Of a stretch of 64,000 bases of DNA, positions 43,075 through 52,367 are shown in pieces. Source of the stretch: Thalassobaculum fulvum (GTDB taxonomy: Bacteria > Pseudomonadota > Alphaproteobacteria > Thalassobaculales > Thalassobaculaceae); the NCBI RefSeq assembly GCF_014652915.1, contig NZ_BMZS01000003.1, positions 538,099 through 602,098 of the forward strand. The letters run 5' to 3'. Every line of letters starts with the position of its first letter. Position 1 is the first letter of the stretch. The translations under genes were made by a program, and so were the position numbers. The notes beneath the pieces were generated by a model. The model was given only the letters and a program-made list of their open reading frames with translations, was not told the DNA's origin and did not search any database.

Positions 43075-43168
43075 TGGGTCCCGGCTCTCCGGGGCCTTGC
43101 CCCTCCGGCCGGGATGAGGGCGTTGGTTGCCTTCTAAGTCCTCATCCCGGCCGTAAAGCCCGGACCCA
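43075..43168. repeat. Nested palindromic intergenic element
   Basis: Two inverted repeats are nested. The outer arms are TGGGTCCCGGCT (43075-43086) and AGCCCGGACCCA (43157-43168). The inner arms are CGGCCGGGATGAGG (about 43106-43119) and CCTCATCCCGGCCG (43140-43153). The element fills the gap between the convergent dsbA-like gene and mfd and could fold as a cruciform or act as a two-way terminator. The form resembles dispersed REP-like palindromes of GC-rich alphaproteobacteria; whether it recurs in this genome cannot be seen here. Confidence 0.7.
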
Positions 43169-43178
43169 CAGGGCAGCG

Positions 43179-46100
43179 CTAAGCCGCGATCGCCACCAGT
43201 TCCTGCATCAGCCGGGTGAGCCCGACGACGCGCTGCTCCGGCTTGTCCCAGGGCCGGCGGTAGACCATCCGGTGATCCGGGCGGAGCTGGACGGTTCCCG
43301 CCTGCTTCTGCATGAAGGCGACCAGCCCGGCCGGGTTCTTGAAGTCGTTGTTGCGGAACGCCAGGGTCGCACCCTTCGGGCCGGCATCGACCTTCTCGAC
43401 GCCGGCGGCCCGGCACAGCCGCTTGATGGCGACGATCTTCAGCAGGTTCTCGACCTCGGCCGGCAGCTTGCCGAAGCGGTCGACCAGTTCGGCCGCGAAG
43501 GCGTCGATCTCGCCCTCGTCCGACAGGGTGGCGATGCGCCGGTACAGGCTCATCCGAACCGACAGGTCCGGCACGTAGGCCTCCGGGATCATCACCGGCA
43601 TGCCGATGGCGATCTGCGGCGTCCAGCCGCTCTCCTCGACCTCCAGCCCCTCGCCCGACTTGGCCGCCTCGACCGCCTCGCGCAGCAGTTCCTGGTACAG
43701 CTCGATGCCGACTTCCTTGACGTGCCCCGACTGCTCCTCGCCCAGCAGGTTGCCGGCCCCGCGGATGTCCATGTCGTGGCTGGCCAGCGAGAACCCGGCA
43801 CCCAGGTTGTCGAGGGTCTGCATGACCTCCAGCCGGCGCTTGGCGACCGGGGTCAGCACCTTGCTCGGGTGGGTGGTCAGGTAGCCGTAGGCCCGGGTCT
43901 TCGACCGTCCGACCCGCCCGCGCAGCTGATAGAGCTGGGCCAGGCCGAACATGTCGGCCCGGTGGATGACGATGGTGTTGGCGCTCGGGATGTCCAGACC
44001 GGACTCGACGATGTTGGTCGACAGCAGGATGTCGTAGCCGCCGTCGGTGAACGCGGTCATCACGTCCTCGAGCTCGGTCGCCCCCATGCGGCCGTGCGCG
44101 ACACCGATCTTCGCCTCCGGCACCAGCTTGGTCAGGCGGTCGTGCACCCGGCTCAAATCCTCGACCCGCGGGCACACGTAGAACGTCTTGCCGCCGCGGT
44201 AGCGCTCGCGAAGGATCGCCTCGCGGATGATCACCCCGTCATAGGGCATGACGAAGGTGCGGACCGCCAGCCGGTCGACCGGCGGGGTGGCGATCAGGCT
44301 CAGCTCGCGCACGCCCGACAGCGCCATCTGCAAGGTCCGCGGGATCGGCGTCGCGGTCATGGTCAGCACGTGGACGTCCTTGCGGAGGTCCTTGAGCCGC
44401 TCTTTCTGGGCGACCCCGAAATGCTGCTCCTCGTCGACGATCAGCAGGCCGAGGTTGTTGAAGTTGATCTGCTTCGACAGCACCGCGTGGGTCCCGACCA
44501 CCAGGTTCACGTCGCCGGCGGCGATGCCCTTGCGGATCTCGGCGGCTTCCTTGTTCGAGACCAGCCGCGACAGCTGCTCGATCCGGATCGGCAGCCCCTG
44601 GAACCGCTCCTTGAACCCGCGGAAGTGCTGGCGGCACAACAGGGTCGTCGGCACCACCACCGCCACCTGGTAGCCCTGCATCGCCACCACCAGCGCGGCC
44701 CGCAGCGCCACCTCGGTCTTGCCGAAGCCGACATCGCCGCACACCAGCCGGTCCATCGGCCGGCCCGACGCCAGGTCGCCCAGCACCTCGTCGATCGCCT
44801 TCAGCTGGTCGTCGGTCTCGGTGTACGGGAAGCGGGCGCAGAACTCGTCGTAGACGCCCGCCGGCGGATACAGCGCCTCGGTGCGGCGCAGCTCGCGCTC
44901 CGCGGCGATCGCGATCAGGCCCTCGGCCATGTCGCGCAGCCGCTTCTTGACCCGGGCCTTGCGGGCCTGCCAGGCGGCCCCGCCGAGCTTGTCGAGCTGG
45001 GCGTTGCTGTCCTCGGAGCCGTAGCGCGACAGAATCTCGATGTTCTCGACCGGCACGAACAGCTTGTCGCCGCCGGCATAGACCAGCCGCAGGCAGTCGT
45101 GCGGGGCGCCGCCGATCTCCAGGGTGTCCAGGCCGAGGTACTGGCCGATGCCGTGCTCGGCATGCACGACGTAGTCGCCGGCCTCGAGCGCCCCGACCTC
45201 CTGCAGGAACTCCTCGCCGCGCCGGCGCCGGCGGCTGGACGGCCGGGCCATGCGCTCGCCGACCAGGTCGGGCTCGGCGATCACCGTGAGGTTGTCGTGC
45301 CGCCAGCCGCGTTCCAGCGGCAATACGGCGGCCGCCACGGTGGAGCGCGGCAGCGCCTCGGTCGCGGCCATGCTGTCGACCGGCTCGATCGGTTCGACGC
45401 CGTGGTCGCGCAGCAGGCTGGCCAGCCGGTCGCGCGAGCCCTCGCTGTAGCCGGCGACGACCACCCGACGGCCGGCGGTCACCTCGGCGGCGATCGCGTC
45501 GCGCGCCGCATCGTACACCGCCGAACCGCCGCGGGTGCGGGCCTCGGCGAAATCGACCCCGCCGGCGGCCCCCAGGTCGATGACCGCGGCGCCCGGCGGG
45601 GCGGCGAACGGCGTCAGCGCGCCGACCGGCCGGTCGGCCAGCAGCGCCGTCCATTCGTCCGGGCCGAGATACAGCGCGTCGGCCGGCAACGGCCGGTAGA
45701 TGCCGCCGGACTCGGCCCCGCCGGCCCGCAGCATCTGGCGGCGGGCGTCGTAGTACTCGGCGATCTGCTCGAACCGGGCGGTCGCCACCTCGTCGACCTG
45801 GTGGTCGAGGGTGACGGCCACCTCGCCGACGTAGTCGAGCAGGGTCGCCATGCCGTCGTGGAACAGCGGCAGCCAGTGCTCCATGCCACCGTGCCGGTGC
45901 CCGGCCGACACTGCCTCGTACACCGGATCCGAGGCCACCTCGGCGCCGAACAGCGCCCGGTAGCCGGTCCGGAAGCGATGGATCGACTGGTCGTCCAGCA
46001 GCGTCTCGCCGACCGGCCGGAACACCACCCTGTCGAGCTTGCCCGAGGTCCGCTGGGTCATCGCGTCGAACGGCCGCGCGGCCTCCAGCTCGTCGCCGAA

Positions 46101-46658
46101 GAAGTCGAGGCGGACCGGCTCGTCCATGCCGGTCGGAAAGACGTCGACGATACCGCCGCGCACCGCGTACTCGCCGGGCTCGCGCACCGTGTCGGTCCGG
46201 CCGTAGCCGCTGCGGGTGAACACCGCCAGCAGGTCGTCGAGCGGCATCTCCTGGCCGACCTTCAGGGTCAGCGAGGCGCCCTCGAAGTAGCGCCGCGGCG
46301 GCACCCGCTGCAGCACCGCGTTGACGGTGGTGAGCACCACCAGCGGCCCGTCCCCGGCCTCCATCGCCGACAGCTCGGCCAGGGTCTCGACGCGCCGGCT
46401 GAGGATCTCGCCGTTCGGCGACACCCGGTCGTACGGCAGGCAGTCCCAGGCCGGGAAGCTCAGGACAGCGAGTGCCGGGTCGACGAAGCCGATGGTCCGG
46501 GCCAGCGCCGCCAGCCGCGCGTCGTCGCGCGCGACGTGCAGCACCCGCCCGCGGTCCCGGGCGAGCCGCACCAGGGCGACGGCGTCGAGCCCTTCCGGGG
46601 CCGACGCGATGGTGACCCGGCCGACGGCGGCGGGAAACGACGACAGATCCATGGTCAT
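43179..46658 (-). CDS. mfd: Transcription-repair coupling factor
   Basis: Mfd removes RNA polymerase stalled at DNA lesions and recruits UvrA. The 1159-residue protein has the UvrB-like N-terminal part (LSFPAWDCLPYDRVSPN), the RNA-polymerase-interacting region with GDYVVHAEHGIGQYLGL, then the RecG-like helicase with Walker A VCGDVGFGKTEVALRA, the DEEQ box LLIVDEEQHFGV, LTMTATPIPRTLQ, and the TRG motif region QLRGRVGRSKTRAYGYL. The C-terminal UvrA-surrogate domain is present. It lies 19 nt after sdhE, as in many alphaproteobacteria. Confidence 0.97.
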   Translation of the reverse strand: MTMDLSSFPAAVGRVTIASAPEGLDAVALVRLARDRGRVLHVARDDARLAALARTIGFVDPALAVLSFPAWDCLPYDRVSPNGEILSRRVETLAELSAMEAGDGPLVVLTTVNAVLQRVPPRRYFEGASLTLKVGQEMPLDDLLAVFTRSGYGRTDTVREPGEYAVRGGIVDVFPTGMDEPVRLDFFGDELEAARPFDAMTQRTSGKLDRVVFRPVGETLLDDQSIHRFRTGYRALFGAEVASDPVYEAVSAGHRHGGMEHWLPLFHDGMATLLDYVGEVAVTLDHQVDEVATARFEQIAEYYDARRQMLRAGGAESGGIYRPLPADALYLGPDEWTALLADRPVGALTPFAAPPGAAVIDLGAAGGVDFAEARTRGGSAVYDAARDAIAAEVTAGRRVVVAGYSEGSRDRLASLLRDHGVEPIEPVDSMAATEALPRSTVAAAVLPLERGWRHDNLTVIAEPDLVGERMARPSSRRRRRGEEFLQEVGALEAGDYVVHAEHGIGQYLGLDTLEIGGAPHDCLRLVYAGGDKLFVPVENIEILSRYGSEDSNAQLDKLGGAAWQARKARVKKRLRDMAEGLIAIAAERELRRTEALYPPAGVYDEFCARFPYTETDDQLKAIDEVLGDLASGRPMDRLVCGDVGFGKTEVALRAALVVAMQGYQVAVVVPTTLLCRQHFRGFKERFQGLPIRIEQLSRLVSNKEAAEIRKGIAAGDVNLVVGTHAVLSKQINFNNLGLLIVDEEQHFGVAQKERLKDLRKDVHVLTMTATPIPRTLQMALSGVRELSLIATPPVDRLAVRTFVMPYDGVIIREAILRERYRGGKTFYVCPRVEDLSRVHDRLTKLVPEAKIGVAHGRMGATELEDVMTAFTDGGYDILLSTNIVESGLDIPSANTIVIHRADMFGLAQLYQLRGRVGRSKTRAYGYLTTHPSKVLTPVAKRRLEVMQTLDNLGAGFSLASHDMDIRGAGNLLGEEQSGHVKEVGIELYQELLREAVEAAKSGEGLEVEESGWTPQIAIGMPVMIPEAYVPDLSVRMSLYRRIATLSDEGEIDAFAAELVDRFGKLPAEVENLLKIVAIKRLCRAAGVEKVDAGPKGATLAFRNNDFKNPAGLVAFMQKQAGTVQLRPDHRMVYRRPWDKPEQRVVGLTRLMQELVAIAA

Positions 46659-46677
46659 CCGGTACGACAGAGACGGT

Positions 46678-46941
46678 TCAACCGGTCAGATCGAAAGCCT
46701 GGATCATCCGCAGCACCGGGGTGTCGTACTCGGCCGGCGGCGTTTCCTGGGCGGTGATCCACTTGTAGAGCCGCGGGTCGGCGATTTCGAGGAGCTTCTC
46801 GTAGTCGTCGAGCTGCTGGTCGTCGAGCTCCGCCAGGTGGCGCTCGGCGAACGCACCGAGGAACACGTCGGTCTCCTTGGTGCCGGTGTAGGCGCTGCGG
46901 TAGTAGAGGCGCTTGCGCCGGGCGTCGAGCACCGCGGCCAT
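46678..46941 (-). CDS. sdhE: FAD assembly factor SdhE (DUF339)
   Basis: SdhE promotes covalent attachment of FAD to succinate dehydrogenase. The 87-residue helical protein has the family core RKRLYYRSAYTGTKETDVFL, containing the R-S-x-x-G-x-x-E motif used in flavinylation, followed by FAERHLAELDDQQLDDYEKL and PRLYKWIT. The start ATG 46939-46941 (MAAVLDARRKR) gives the usual length; a longer frame extends into the recG leader. It is divergent from recG, and recG / sdhE-mfd is a conserved alphaproteobacterial arrangement. Confidence 0.93.
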   Translation of the reverse strand: MAAVLDARRKRLYYRSAYTGTKETDVFLGAFAERHLAELDDQQLDDYEKLLEIADPRLYKWITAQETPPAEYDTPVLRMIQAFDLTG

Positions 46942-47044
46942 CCCCCGTCTCCTCTCTCTCGGTCGATCGGGCTTAGGGTATAAAGCCTTGGCCGGCCGGC
47001 GGCCAGTGCCGGCATCCCGCAACCGAACCCGGATCCGATCGACC

Positions 47045-49126
47045 GTGCGCCCGGAGCTCCTCTTCCCGCTGTTCGCCGAAGTCGGCCGGATCAAGGGCGT
47101 CGGCCCGCGCTACGCCAAGCTGATCGAGAAGGCCGCCGGCCCGCAGCTGGTCGACCTGCTGTGGCACCTGCCGTCGGGCGTGGTCGACCGCCGGCCGGCG
47201 CCGCCGATTCCCGAGGCCCCCGAAGGGCGGATCGCCACCCTCACCCTCACCGTGCTGCGCCACCAGCCGAGCCCGAACCGGCGCGGGCCGTACCGGGTGG
47301 TGTGCACCGACGGCCACGGCGACATCGACCTGGTCTACTTCCACGCCAAGGGCGACTGGCTGGAGAAGCTGCTGCCGGTCGGCGAGCGGCGGGTGGTCAG
47401 CGGCCGGGTCGAACGCTTCCAGGGACGCGCCCAGATGGCGCATCCCGACCACGTCGTCCCGGAGGCCGAGGCCGACCAGATCCGCATCGTCGAGCCGACC
47501 TACCCGACCACCGAGGGCCTGCCGGTGCGCATCCTTGGCAAGGCGGTCGGCGGCGCGCTGGAGCGCCTGCCGACTTTGCCGGAGTGGATCAGCCCGTCGC
47601 TGGTCGCGCAGCGCGGCTGGCCGCGCTGGGACGAAGCCATTCGCAGGGTCCACGCGCCAGGGGATGCGGCCGACCTGGAGCCGTCGACGCCGGCGCGCGC
47701 GCGCCTGGCCTATGACGAGATCCTGTCGAACCAGCTGGCGCTGGCGCTGGTCCGGGCCCGCATGAAACGCCAGAAGGGCCGGTCGATCCGGGGCGACGGC
47801 CGGCTGCGCGACGCCGTGATCGCTGCCCTGCCGTTCGCCCTGACCGGCGCGCAGCGCTCGGCCCTGGCGGAGATCGAGGGCGACATGGCCTCGGAGTCTC
47901 GCATGCTGAGGCTGCTGCAGGGCGACGTCGGCAGCGGCAAGACCCTGGTCGCCCTGATCGCCATGTTGAACGCGGTCGAGTGCGGCGCCCAGGCCGCCCT
48001 GATGGCGCCGACCGAGATCCTCGCGCGCCAGCACTTCGCGACCATCGAGCCGCTGGCCCGCAAGGCCGGAATCCGGGTCGAGATCCTGACCGGCCGCGAC
48101 AAGGGCAAGGCACGGGCCGCCGTCGTCGGGCGGATCGCCGAGGGAACCGCCTCGATCGTGGTCGGTACCCACGCCCTGTTCCAGGAGGGCGTCGAGTTCC
48201 GCGACCTGGCGCTGGCGGTGATCGACGAGCAGCACCGCTTCGGCGTCCACCAGCGCATGAGCCTGGGCGGTAAGGGCCAGGCGGTCGACACCCTGGTCAT
48301 GACCGCCACGCCGATCCCCCGCACCCTGCTGATGACGGCCTACGGCGACCTCGACGTGTCGCGGCTGACCGAGAAGCCGCCGGGCCGCCGGCCGATCGAC
48401 ACCAGGACCGTGCCCCTGGACCGGCTCGGCGAGGTGGTCGACGGGGTCGCGCGCAAACTCGACCAGGGCGCCAAGGTCTACTGGGTCTGCCCGCTGGTCG
48501 AGGAATCCGAGAAGCTCGACGTCGCCGCCGCCGAGGAACGGGCCTCGACCCTGCGCCGCCGGTTCGGCGACCGGGTCGGCGTGGTGCACGGCCGCATGAA
48601 GGGCCCCGAGAAGGACGCGGTGATGGACGCGTTCAAGAACGGCTCGGTCGACCTGCTGGTCGCCACCACGGTCATCGAGGTCGGCGTCGACGTCCCGGAC
48701 GCGACGGTCATGGTCATCGAGCATGCCGAGCGCTTCGGCCTGGCCCAGTTGCACCAGCTGCGCGGCCGGATCGGCCGGGGCGACAAGGACTCGACCTGCC
48801 TGCTGCTGTACGGCGCGCCGCTGACGGAAACCGGACGCGCCCGGCTGGCGGTGATGCGCGAGAGCGAGGACGGCTTCCGGATCGCCGAGGAGGACCTGAA
48901 GCTGCGCGGCGCCGGCGAGGTTCTCGGCACCCGCCAGAGCGGCCTGCCGACGTTCAAGCTGGCGGACCCGGCGGCCCATGCCGGGTTGTTTCCGGTAGCC
49001 CGCGACGACGCCCGCCTGCTGCTCGGCCAGGACCCGGAGCTCGACGGTCCCCGCGGCCAGGCCGCCCGCGTCCTGCTGTACCTGTTCGAGCGCGACGCCG
49101 CCGTCCGCTACCTGCGCGGCGCCTGA
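47045..49126 (+). CDS. recG: ATP-dependent DNA helicase RecG
   Basis: RecG rewinds stalled replication forks and branches. The 693-residue protein has the wedge OB domain (about 1-200; LLWHLPSGVVDRRP, VVSGRVERFQG), helicase Walker A LLQGDVGSGKTLVALIAML, the DEQHRFG box, VMTATPIPRTLLMTAYG and the C-terminal TRG region QLRGRIGRGDKDSTCLLLY. The start was placed at GTG 47045 (VRPELLFPLFAEVGRIKGVG); upstream in-frame codons overlap the sdhE leader and lack family similarity. It converges with the sensor kinase, with only 7 nt between the stops. Confidence 0.95.
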   Translation: MRPELLFPLFAEVGRIKGVGPRYAKLIEKAAGPQLVDLLWHLPSGVVDRRPAPPIPEAPEGRIATLTLTVLRHQPSPNRRGPYRVVCTDGHGDIDLVYFHAKGDWLEKLLPVGERRVVSGRVERFQGRAQMAHPDHVVPEAEADQIRIVEPTYPTTEGLPVRILGKAVGGALERLPTLPEWISPSLVAQRGWPRWDEAIRRVHAPGDAADLEPSTPARARLAYDEILSNQLALALVRARMKRQKGRSIRGDGRLRDAVIAALPFALTGAQRSALAEIEGDMASESRMLRLLQGDVGSGKTLVALIAMLNAVECGAQAALMAPTEILARQHFATIEPLARKAGIRVEILTGRDKGKARAAVVGRIAEGTASIVVGTHALFQEGVEFRDLALAVIDEQHRFGVHQRMSLGGKGQAVDTLVMTATPIPRTLLMTAYGDLDVSRLTEKPPGRRPIDTRTVPLDRLGEVVDGVARKLDQGAKVYWVCPLVEESEKLDVAAAEERASTLRRRFGDRVGVVHGRMKGPEKDAVMDAFKNGSVDLLVATTVIEVGVDVPDATVMVIEHAERFGLAQLHQLRGRIGRGDKDSTCLLLYGAPLTETGRARLAVMRESEDGFRIAEEDLKLRGAGEVLGTRQSGLPTFKLADPAAHAGLFPVARDDARLLLGQDPELDGPRGQAARVLLYLFERDAAVRYLRGA

Positions 49127-49133
49127 CGCCGGG

Positions 49134-50558
49134 CTATTGCCGCTCGACGACCCGGGCCGCCGGCAGGACGACGCGCACGGCGGTTCCGTCCCCCGGGTTG
49201 CTGTCGATCTCGAGCCGCCCCCCGTGCAGTTCGGCCAGCCGCTTGGAAAGCGGCAGCCCCAGCCCGGCCCCGCCGGAGTCCCCGGCCATCGCCTGCCCGA
49301 CCTGGACGAACGGCTCGAGCGCGCGCGGGATATCCTCCGCCGCCAAGCCGATGCCGGTGTCGCGCACTTCGATTTCGACGCCGCCGCCGTCGCGCAGCCG
49401 GGTGGCCACGGTCACACGCCCCCCCGACGGTGTGAACCGGACCGCGTTGGCCAGCAGGTTGATCAGGATCTGCCGCAGCTTGGTGGCGTCCGCCAGCACG
49501 GCGACCGCGCCGCCGTCCGCGTTCGCGGACAGCGTCACGCCCTTGCTGCGGGCCGCTCCCTCCATCATCCCGACGCAGTTCCCGACCAGCCCCGCCAGCT
49601 CGACGCGCGTCTCGTCGAGTTCCAGGATGCCGGCGTCGTGCCGCGCGATGTCCAGGATGCCCTGGATCAGCTCGTAGAGATGTCTGCCGCTGGAGCCGAT
49701 GGCGTGCGCGTACTCCCGGTAACGCGGGCTCCCCAACGGCCCCCACAGCTCGATCTCGAGCGACTGCGCGAAGCCGATGATGGCGTTCAGCGGGGTCCGC
49801 AGCTCGTGGCCCAGGTTCGCGAAGCTCTCCTGCTTGAGCTTCTCGGCCGCGTCGGCACGGTCGCGCGCGGCCTTCAGGTCCGCCACCAGCGCCTCGTTCT
49901 GAAGGCGCAGCCGGATCCCGTTGACGATGGCGCGTTCGGCGCTCCGGCCCCACAGCAGCACCACGAGAAGGTACACGAGCCCCATGCCGGCGACCGCCAC
50001 GTGGTCCCGGTCGCCGACGGCCATGAAGCCGACGATGGGGCCGAGCGCCGCCGGAATCACGTAGGCGCGGAACACCGCCGCGCTGGCAGTCATCGAGAAC
50101 ATCGCGCCGGCAATCATCCCGCCGACGGAAATGGCGACGACGCCTTCGACCTGGATCGGCAGGTCGACGGCCGCCACCGCCGCCCCGGTTGCCGCCCACA
50201 GGAGCCCGACGACGGTCACGCCGAACAGCATCCGGCGTTCCCAGAGAACCGCGCCGCAGCCGGCGTGCCCGGAGCGGGCGAAGGCCCGCCACAGGGCAAG
50301 GCGCACACCGGTCGCCAGGGCCATCGCGGCCAGCCATGCAACCAGCCAGGCGCCGGGAACGGCCTCCCACGCGACGGCGACCAGCAACGTCGCGACGACG
50401 AGATTGGCCAGCGCCGGGAACGGCGACTGATAGAGCAGTCGGACCGTCTCCGCCCGCACCGCCCCGTCATGCACCGATCCAGGATCGGTACCCGCGATCG
50501 GCGCTCTCGCCCCATCCGGGGATCGACCCGGTCGACGGTTCGAATGCATGGCCCCCAC
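49134..50558 (-). CDS. Membrane-bound sensor histidine kinase (orphan)
   Basis: A 474-residue histidine kinase. Residues about 48-205 form roughly six transmembrane helices with no sizeable periplasmic domain, so the signal is probably sensed in or near the membrane. A short coiled segment (about 215-245) leads to the HisKA domain with the phospho-acceptor His251 in FANLGHELRTPLNAIIGFAQ. The ATPase domain has the N box LINLLANAVRFTPSGG, G1 DTGIGLAAEDI and G2 GAGLGLPLSKRL. The PleC/PdhS-like H box suggests a partner such as DivK, but no response regulator lies nearby. ATG at 50547-50549 is an alternative start. Confidence 0.9.
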   Translation of the reverse strand: MGAMHSNRRPGRSPDGARAPIAGTDPGSVHDGAVRAETVRLLYQSPFPALANLVVATLLVAVAWEAVPGAWLVAWLAAMALATGVRLALWRAFARSGHAGCGAVLWERRMLFGVTVVGLLWAATGAAVAAVDLPIQVEGVVAISVGGMIAGAMFSMTASAAVFRAYVIPAALGPIVGFMAVGDRDHVAVAGMGLVYLLVVLLWGRSAERAIVNGIRLRLQNEALVADLKAARDRADAAEKLKQESFANLGHELRTPLNAIIGFAQSLEIELWGPLGSPRYREYAHAIGSSGRHLYELIQGILDIARHDAGILELDETRVELAGLVGNCVGMMEGAARSKGVTLSANADGGAVAVLADATKLRQILINLLANAVRFTPSGGRVTVATRLRDGGGVEIEVRDTGIGLAAEDIPRALEPFVQVGQAMAGDSGGAGLGLPLSKRLAELHGGRLEIDSNPGDGTAVRVVLPAARVVERQ

Positions 50559-50653
50559 ACGTCAGACGCCCGATGCCGCCCGGCCCGAAGCCAGACGGCA
50601 GGCATTGATAGCGCGGGATGGTTAACGCTCTATTGATCCAGGTGGCCCGACCG

Positions 50654-51322
50654 TCAGGCCGCCGGCCGCGTCGAGGGAATTCGGGGCTGTTCCTGCTGCG
50701 AGGTCGGGCGACGGTCGGGTGGCGTGACGATGCCGCCGGACACCACCATCTTGATTCCCTCCTCGACCGTCATGCTCAGCACGAACACGTCCGACCGCGG
50801 CACGAACAGCAGAAAGCCCGACGTCGGGTTCGGCGTGGTCGGCAGGAACACGTTCACCACGTCGTCCTCGGTCAGGTGCTGAACCTCGCCGACGGTGTCG
50901 CCGGTGATGAAGCCGAGCGCCCAGATACCCTGCCGCGGGTACTCCACCAGCACGACCTGACGGAACGCCTTCGACTGCTGGGCCAGCACGGTCTCAAGGA
51001 TCTGCTTCAGCGCGCTGTGGATGTTGCGGACCACGGGCATGCGCTGCATCAGGCGGTCGAACAGCCTGACCACCCAGCGCCCGACCAGGCCGGCGGTCAG
51101 GGCGCCGATCAGGGTGAGGAAGACCACCGCCACGATCAAGCCGAGCCCGGGGACGCCGAACGGAAGATAGGTCTCGGGGTTGTACCGGGACGGGATCAGC
51201 GGCGTGACCGTCCCATCGATGAAGTCGATGATCAGCCACGTCAGGTACAGGGTGATCCCGATCGGCGCGGTGACCAGAATTCCGGCGAAGAAGTAGGCGC
51301 GCAGGCGTGCGAAGAGCGTCAT
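50654..51322 (-). CDS. DUF502 family membrane protein
   Basis: A 222-residue protein with two N-terminal transmembrane helices (about 10-32 and 58-82) and a soluble domain. The start MTLFARLRAYFFAGILVTAP, then ITLYLTWLIIDFIDG, the motif MQRMPVVRNIHSALKQILET and GIWALGFITGD are typical of DUF502. The soluble part ends with VFLPTTPNPTSGFLLFVP and a Pro/Arg-rich tail. The family is widespread and its role is not established. It starts 9 nt after the stop of the dehalogenase gene, so the two are probably cotranscribed. Confidence 0.9.
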   Translation of the reverse strand: MTLFARLRAYFFAGILVTAPIGITLYLTWLIIDFIDGTVTPLIPSRYNPETYLPFGVPGLGLIVAVVFLTLIGALTAGLVGRWVVRLFDRLMQRMPVVRNIHSALKQILETVLAQQSKAFRQVVLVEYPRQGIWALGFITGDTVGEVQHLTEDDVVNVFLPTTPNPTSGFLLFVPRSDVFVLSMTVEEGIKMVVSGGIVTPPDRRPTSQQEQPRIPSTRPAA

Positions 51323-51331
51323 GGCGTTCGC

Positions 51332-52210
51332 TTACCCTTCCAAAAACGGCAGAAGTGCGGCCAGGGTCTCGTCCGGCGCCTCCTCGGCCAGGAAATGGCC
51401 GCCGGGAATGGCGGTCCCCTGGACCGGCCGGGTCGTATAGGCCTGCCAGACCGCCGCGACGTCGTAGGTCCGGCCGACGACTCCGTCCGCGCCCCACAAG
51501 GCCAGAACCGGGATATCCAGCGGCCGGTCGCGATCGGCCCGGTCGTGCTCGAGGTCAATGCCGGCGCTCGCCCGGTAGTCCTCGCAGACCGCATGGATCG
51601 TCTCGGGCCGGGCGAAGTGCCGCAGGTACTCGGCCACGACGTCGGCCGGAAACGCGCCGGCCGCGGCCGCCCGCCCCAGCTTGGCACGCAGGTAGAACGC
51701 CGGATCGGCCCCGATCATCCGCTCCGGGTAGTCGTAGGGTTGGATCAGGAAGAACCAGTGATAGTAGGCGCGGGCGAACGCCATGTCGGTCCGCTCGTAC
51801 ATGTCGAGCGTCGGACAGATGTCCAGCACCGCGAGCCGGGTGACCCGGTCCCGGTGGTCGCGGGCCAGGCGGTGCGCGACCCTGCCGCCCCGGTCGTGCC
51901 CGGCGACCATGAAGCGCCGGTGGCCCAGGGCGGTCATGACCTCGGCCATGTCGCGCGCCATGGCGCGCTTGGAATAGGGTGCGTGGTCGCCGTCCGACGG
52001 CGGCTTGCCCGAAGCGCCGTAACCGCGAAGGTCGGCAGCGACGACGGTGAACCGCTCGGCCAGCCGGTGCGCCAGGTGACGCCACATCAGGTGCGTCTCC
52101 GGATGGCCGTGCAGCAGCAGCAGCGGAGGCCCGCTCCCTCCGGCACGCACGTGGATCACCGTACCGGACGTGGTGACGTCACGGCGGTCGAAGCCATCGA
52201 ACCAGGCCAA
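51332..52210 (-). CDS. Alpha/beta hydrolase, probable fluoroacetate/haloacetate dehalogenase
   Basis: The 292-residue alpha/beta hydrolase has the complete active site of fluoroacetate dehalogenases. The nucleophile is Asp106 in MVAGHDRGGR, with the carboxylate-binding arginines Arg107 and Arg110. The acid is Asp130 (LAVLDICPT) and the base is His272 (IPGGHFLAEE). The halide pocket His151-Trp152 (YYHWFF) and Tyr212 (EDYRA) are present in order. These correspond to Asp110, Arg111, Arg114, Asp134, His280, His155, Trp156 and Tyr219 of the Rhodopseudomonas palustris enzyme. Family knowledge says some such proteins act on other esters or epoxides, so activity needs testing. It precedes the DUF502 gene. 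Confidence 0.85.
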   Translation of the reverse strand: MAWFDGFDRRDVTTSGTVIHVRAGGSGPPLLLLHGHPETHLMWRHLAHRLAERFTVVAADLRGYGASGKPPSDGDHAPYSKRAMARDMAEVMTALGHRRFMVAGHDRGGRVAHRLARDHRDRVTRLAVLDICPTLDMYERTDMAFARAYYHWFFLIQPYDYPERMIGADPAFYLRAKLGRAAAAGAFPADVVAEYLRHFARPETIHAVCEDYRASAGIDLEHDRADRDRPLDIPVLALWGADGVVGRTYDVAAVWQAYTTRPVQGTAIPGGHFLAEEAPDETLAALLPFLEG

Positions 52211-52295
52211 GCAGGCGCTCCTCCGGAGGTCGGAACGTCAGGGTAGCAGAGCCAGCCGCGGTTCCGCAGCATTCGTCTCTTCTACCCTGCGTCGA

Positions 52296-52325
52296 TTGAC
52301 TTCGAGCACCCGGCCACCGTATTCA
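52296..52325 (+). promoter_or_regulatory. Putative promoter of the carbamoyltransferase gene
   Basis: TTGACT (52296-52301) and TATTCA (52320-52325) are spaced by 18 nt. A start near 52332 gives a leader of about 36 nt before the ATG at 52368. This is the best match in the gap between the divergent hydrolase gene and this one. Confidence 0.5.
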
Positions 52326-52367
52326 CGGCCGATCCTCCCGTTCCCGCAGGTTCGAGGTCGAGCTCCG

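Noticed and set aside
43272..46757. A plus-strand open frame of 1161 codons opposite mfd
   Set aside because: Same cause: low-complexity His/Arg/Gly-rich translation, no family motifs, while the minus strand encodes a complete Mfd.
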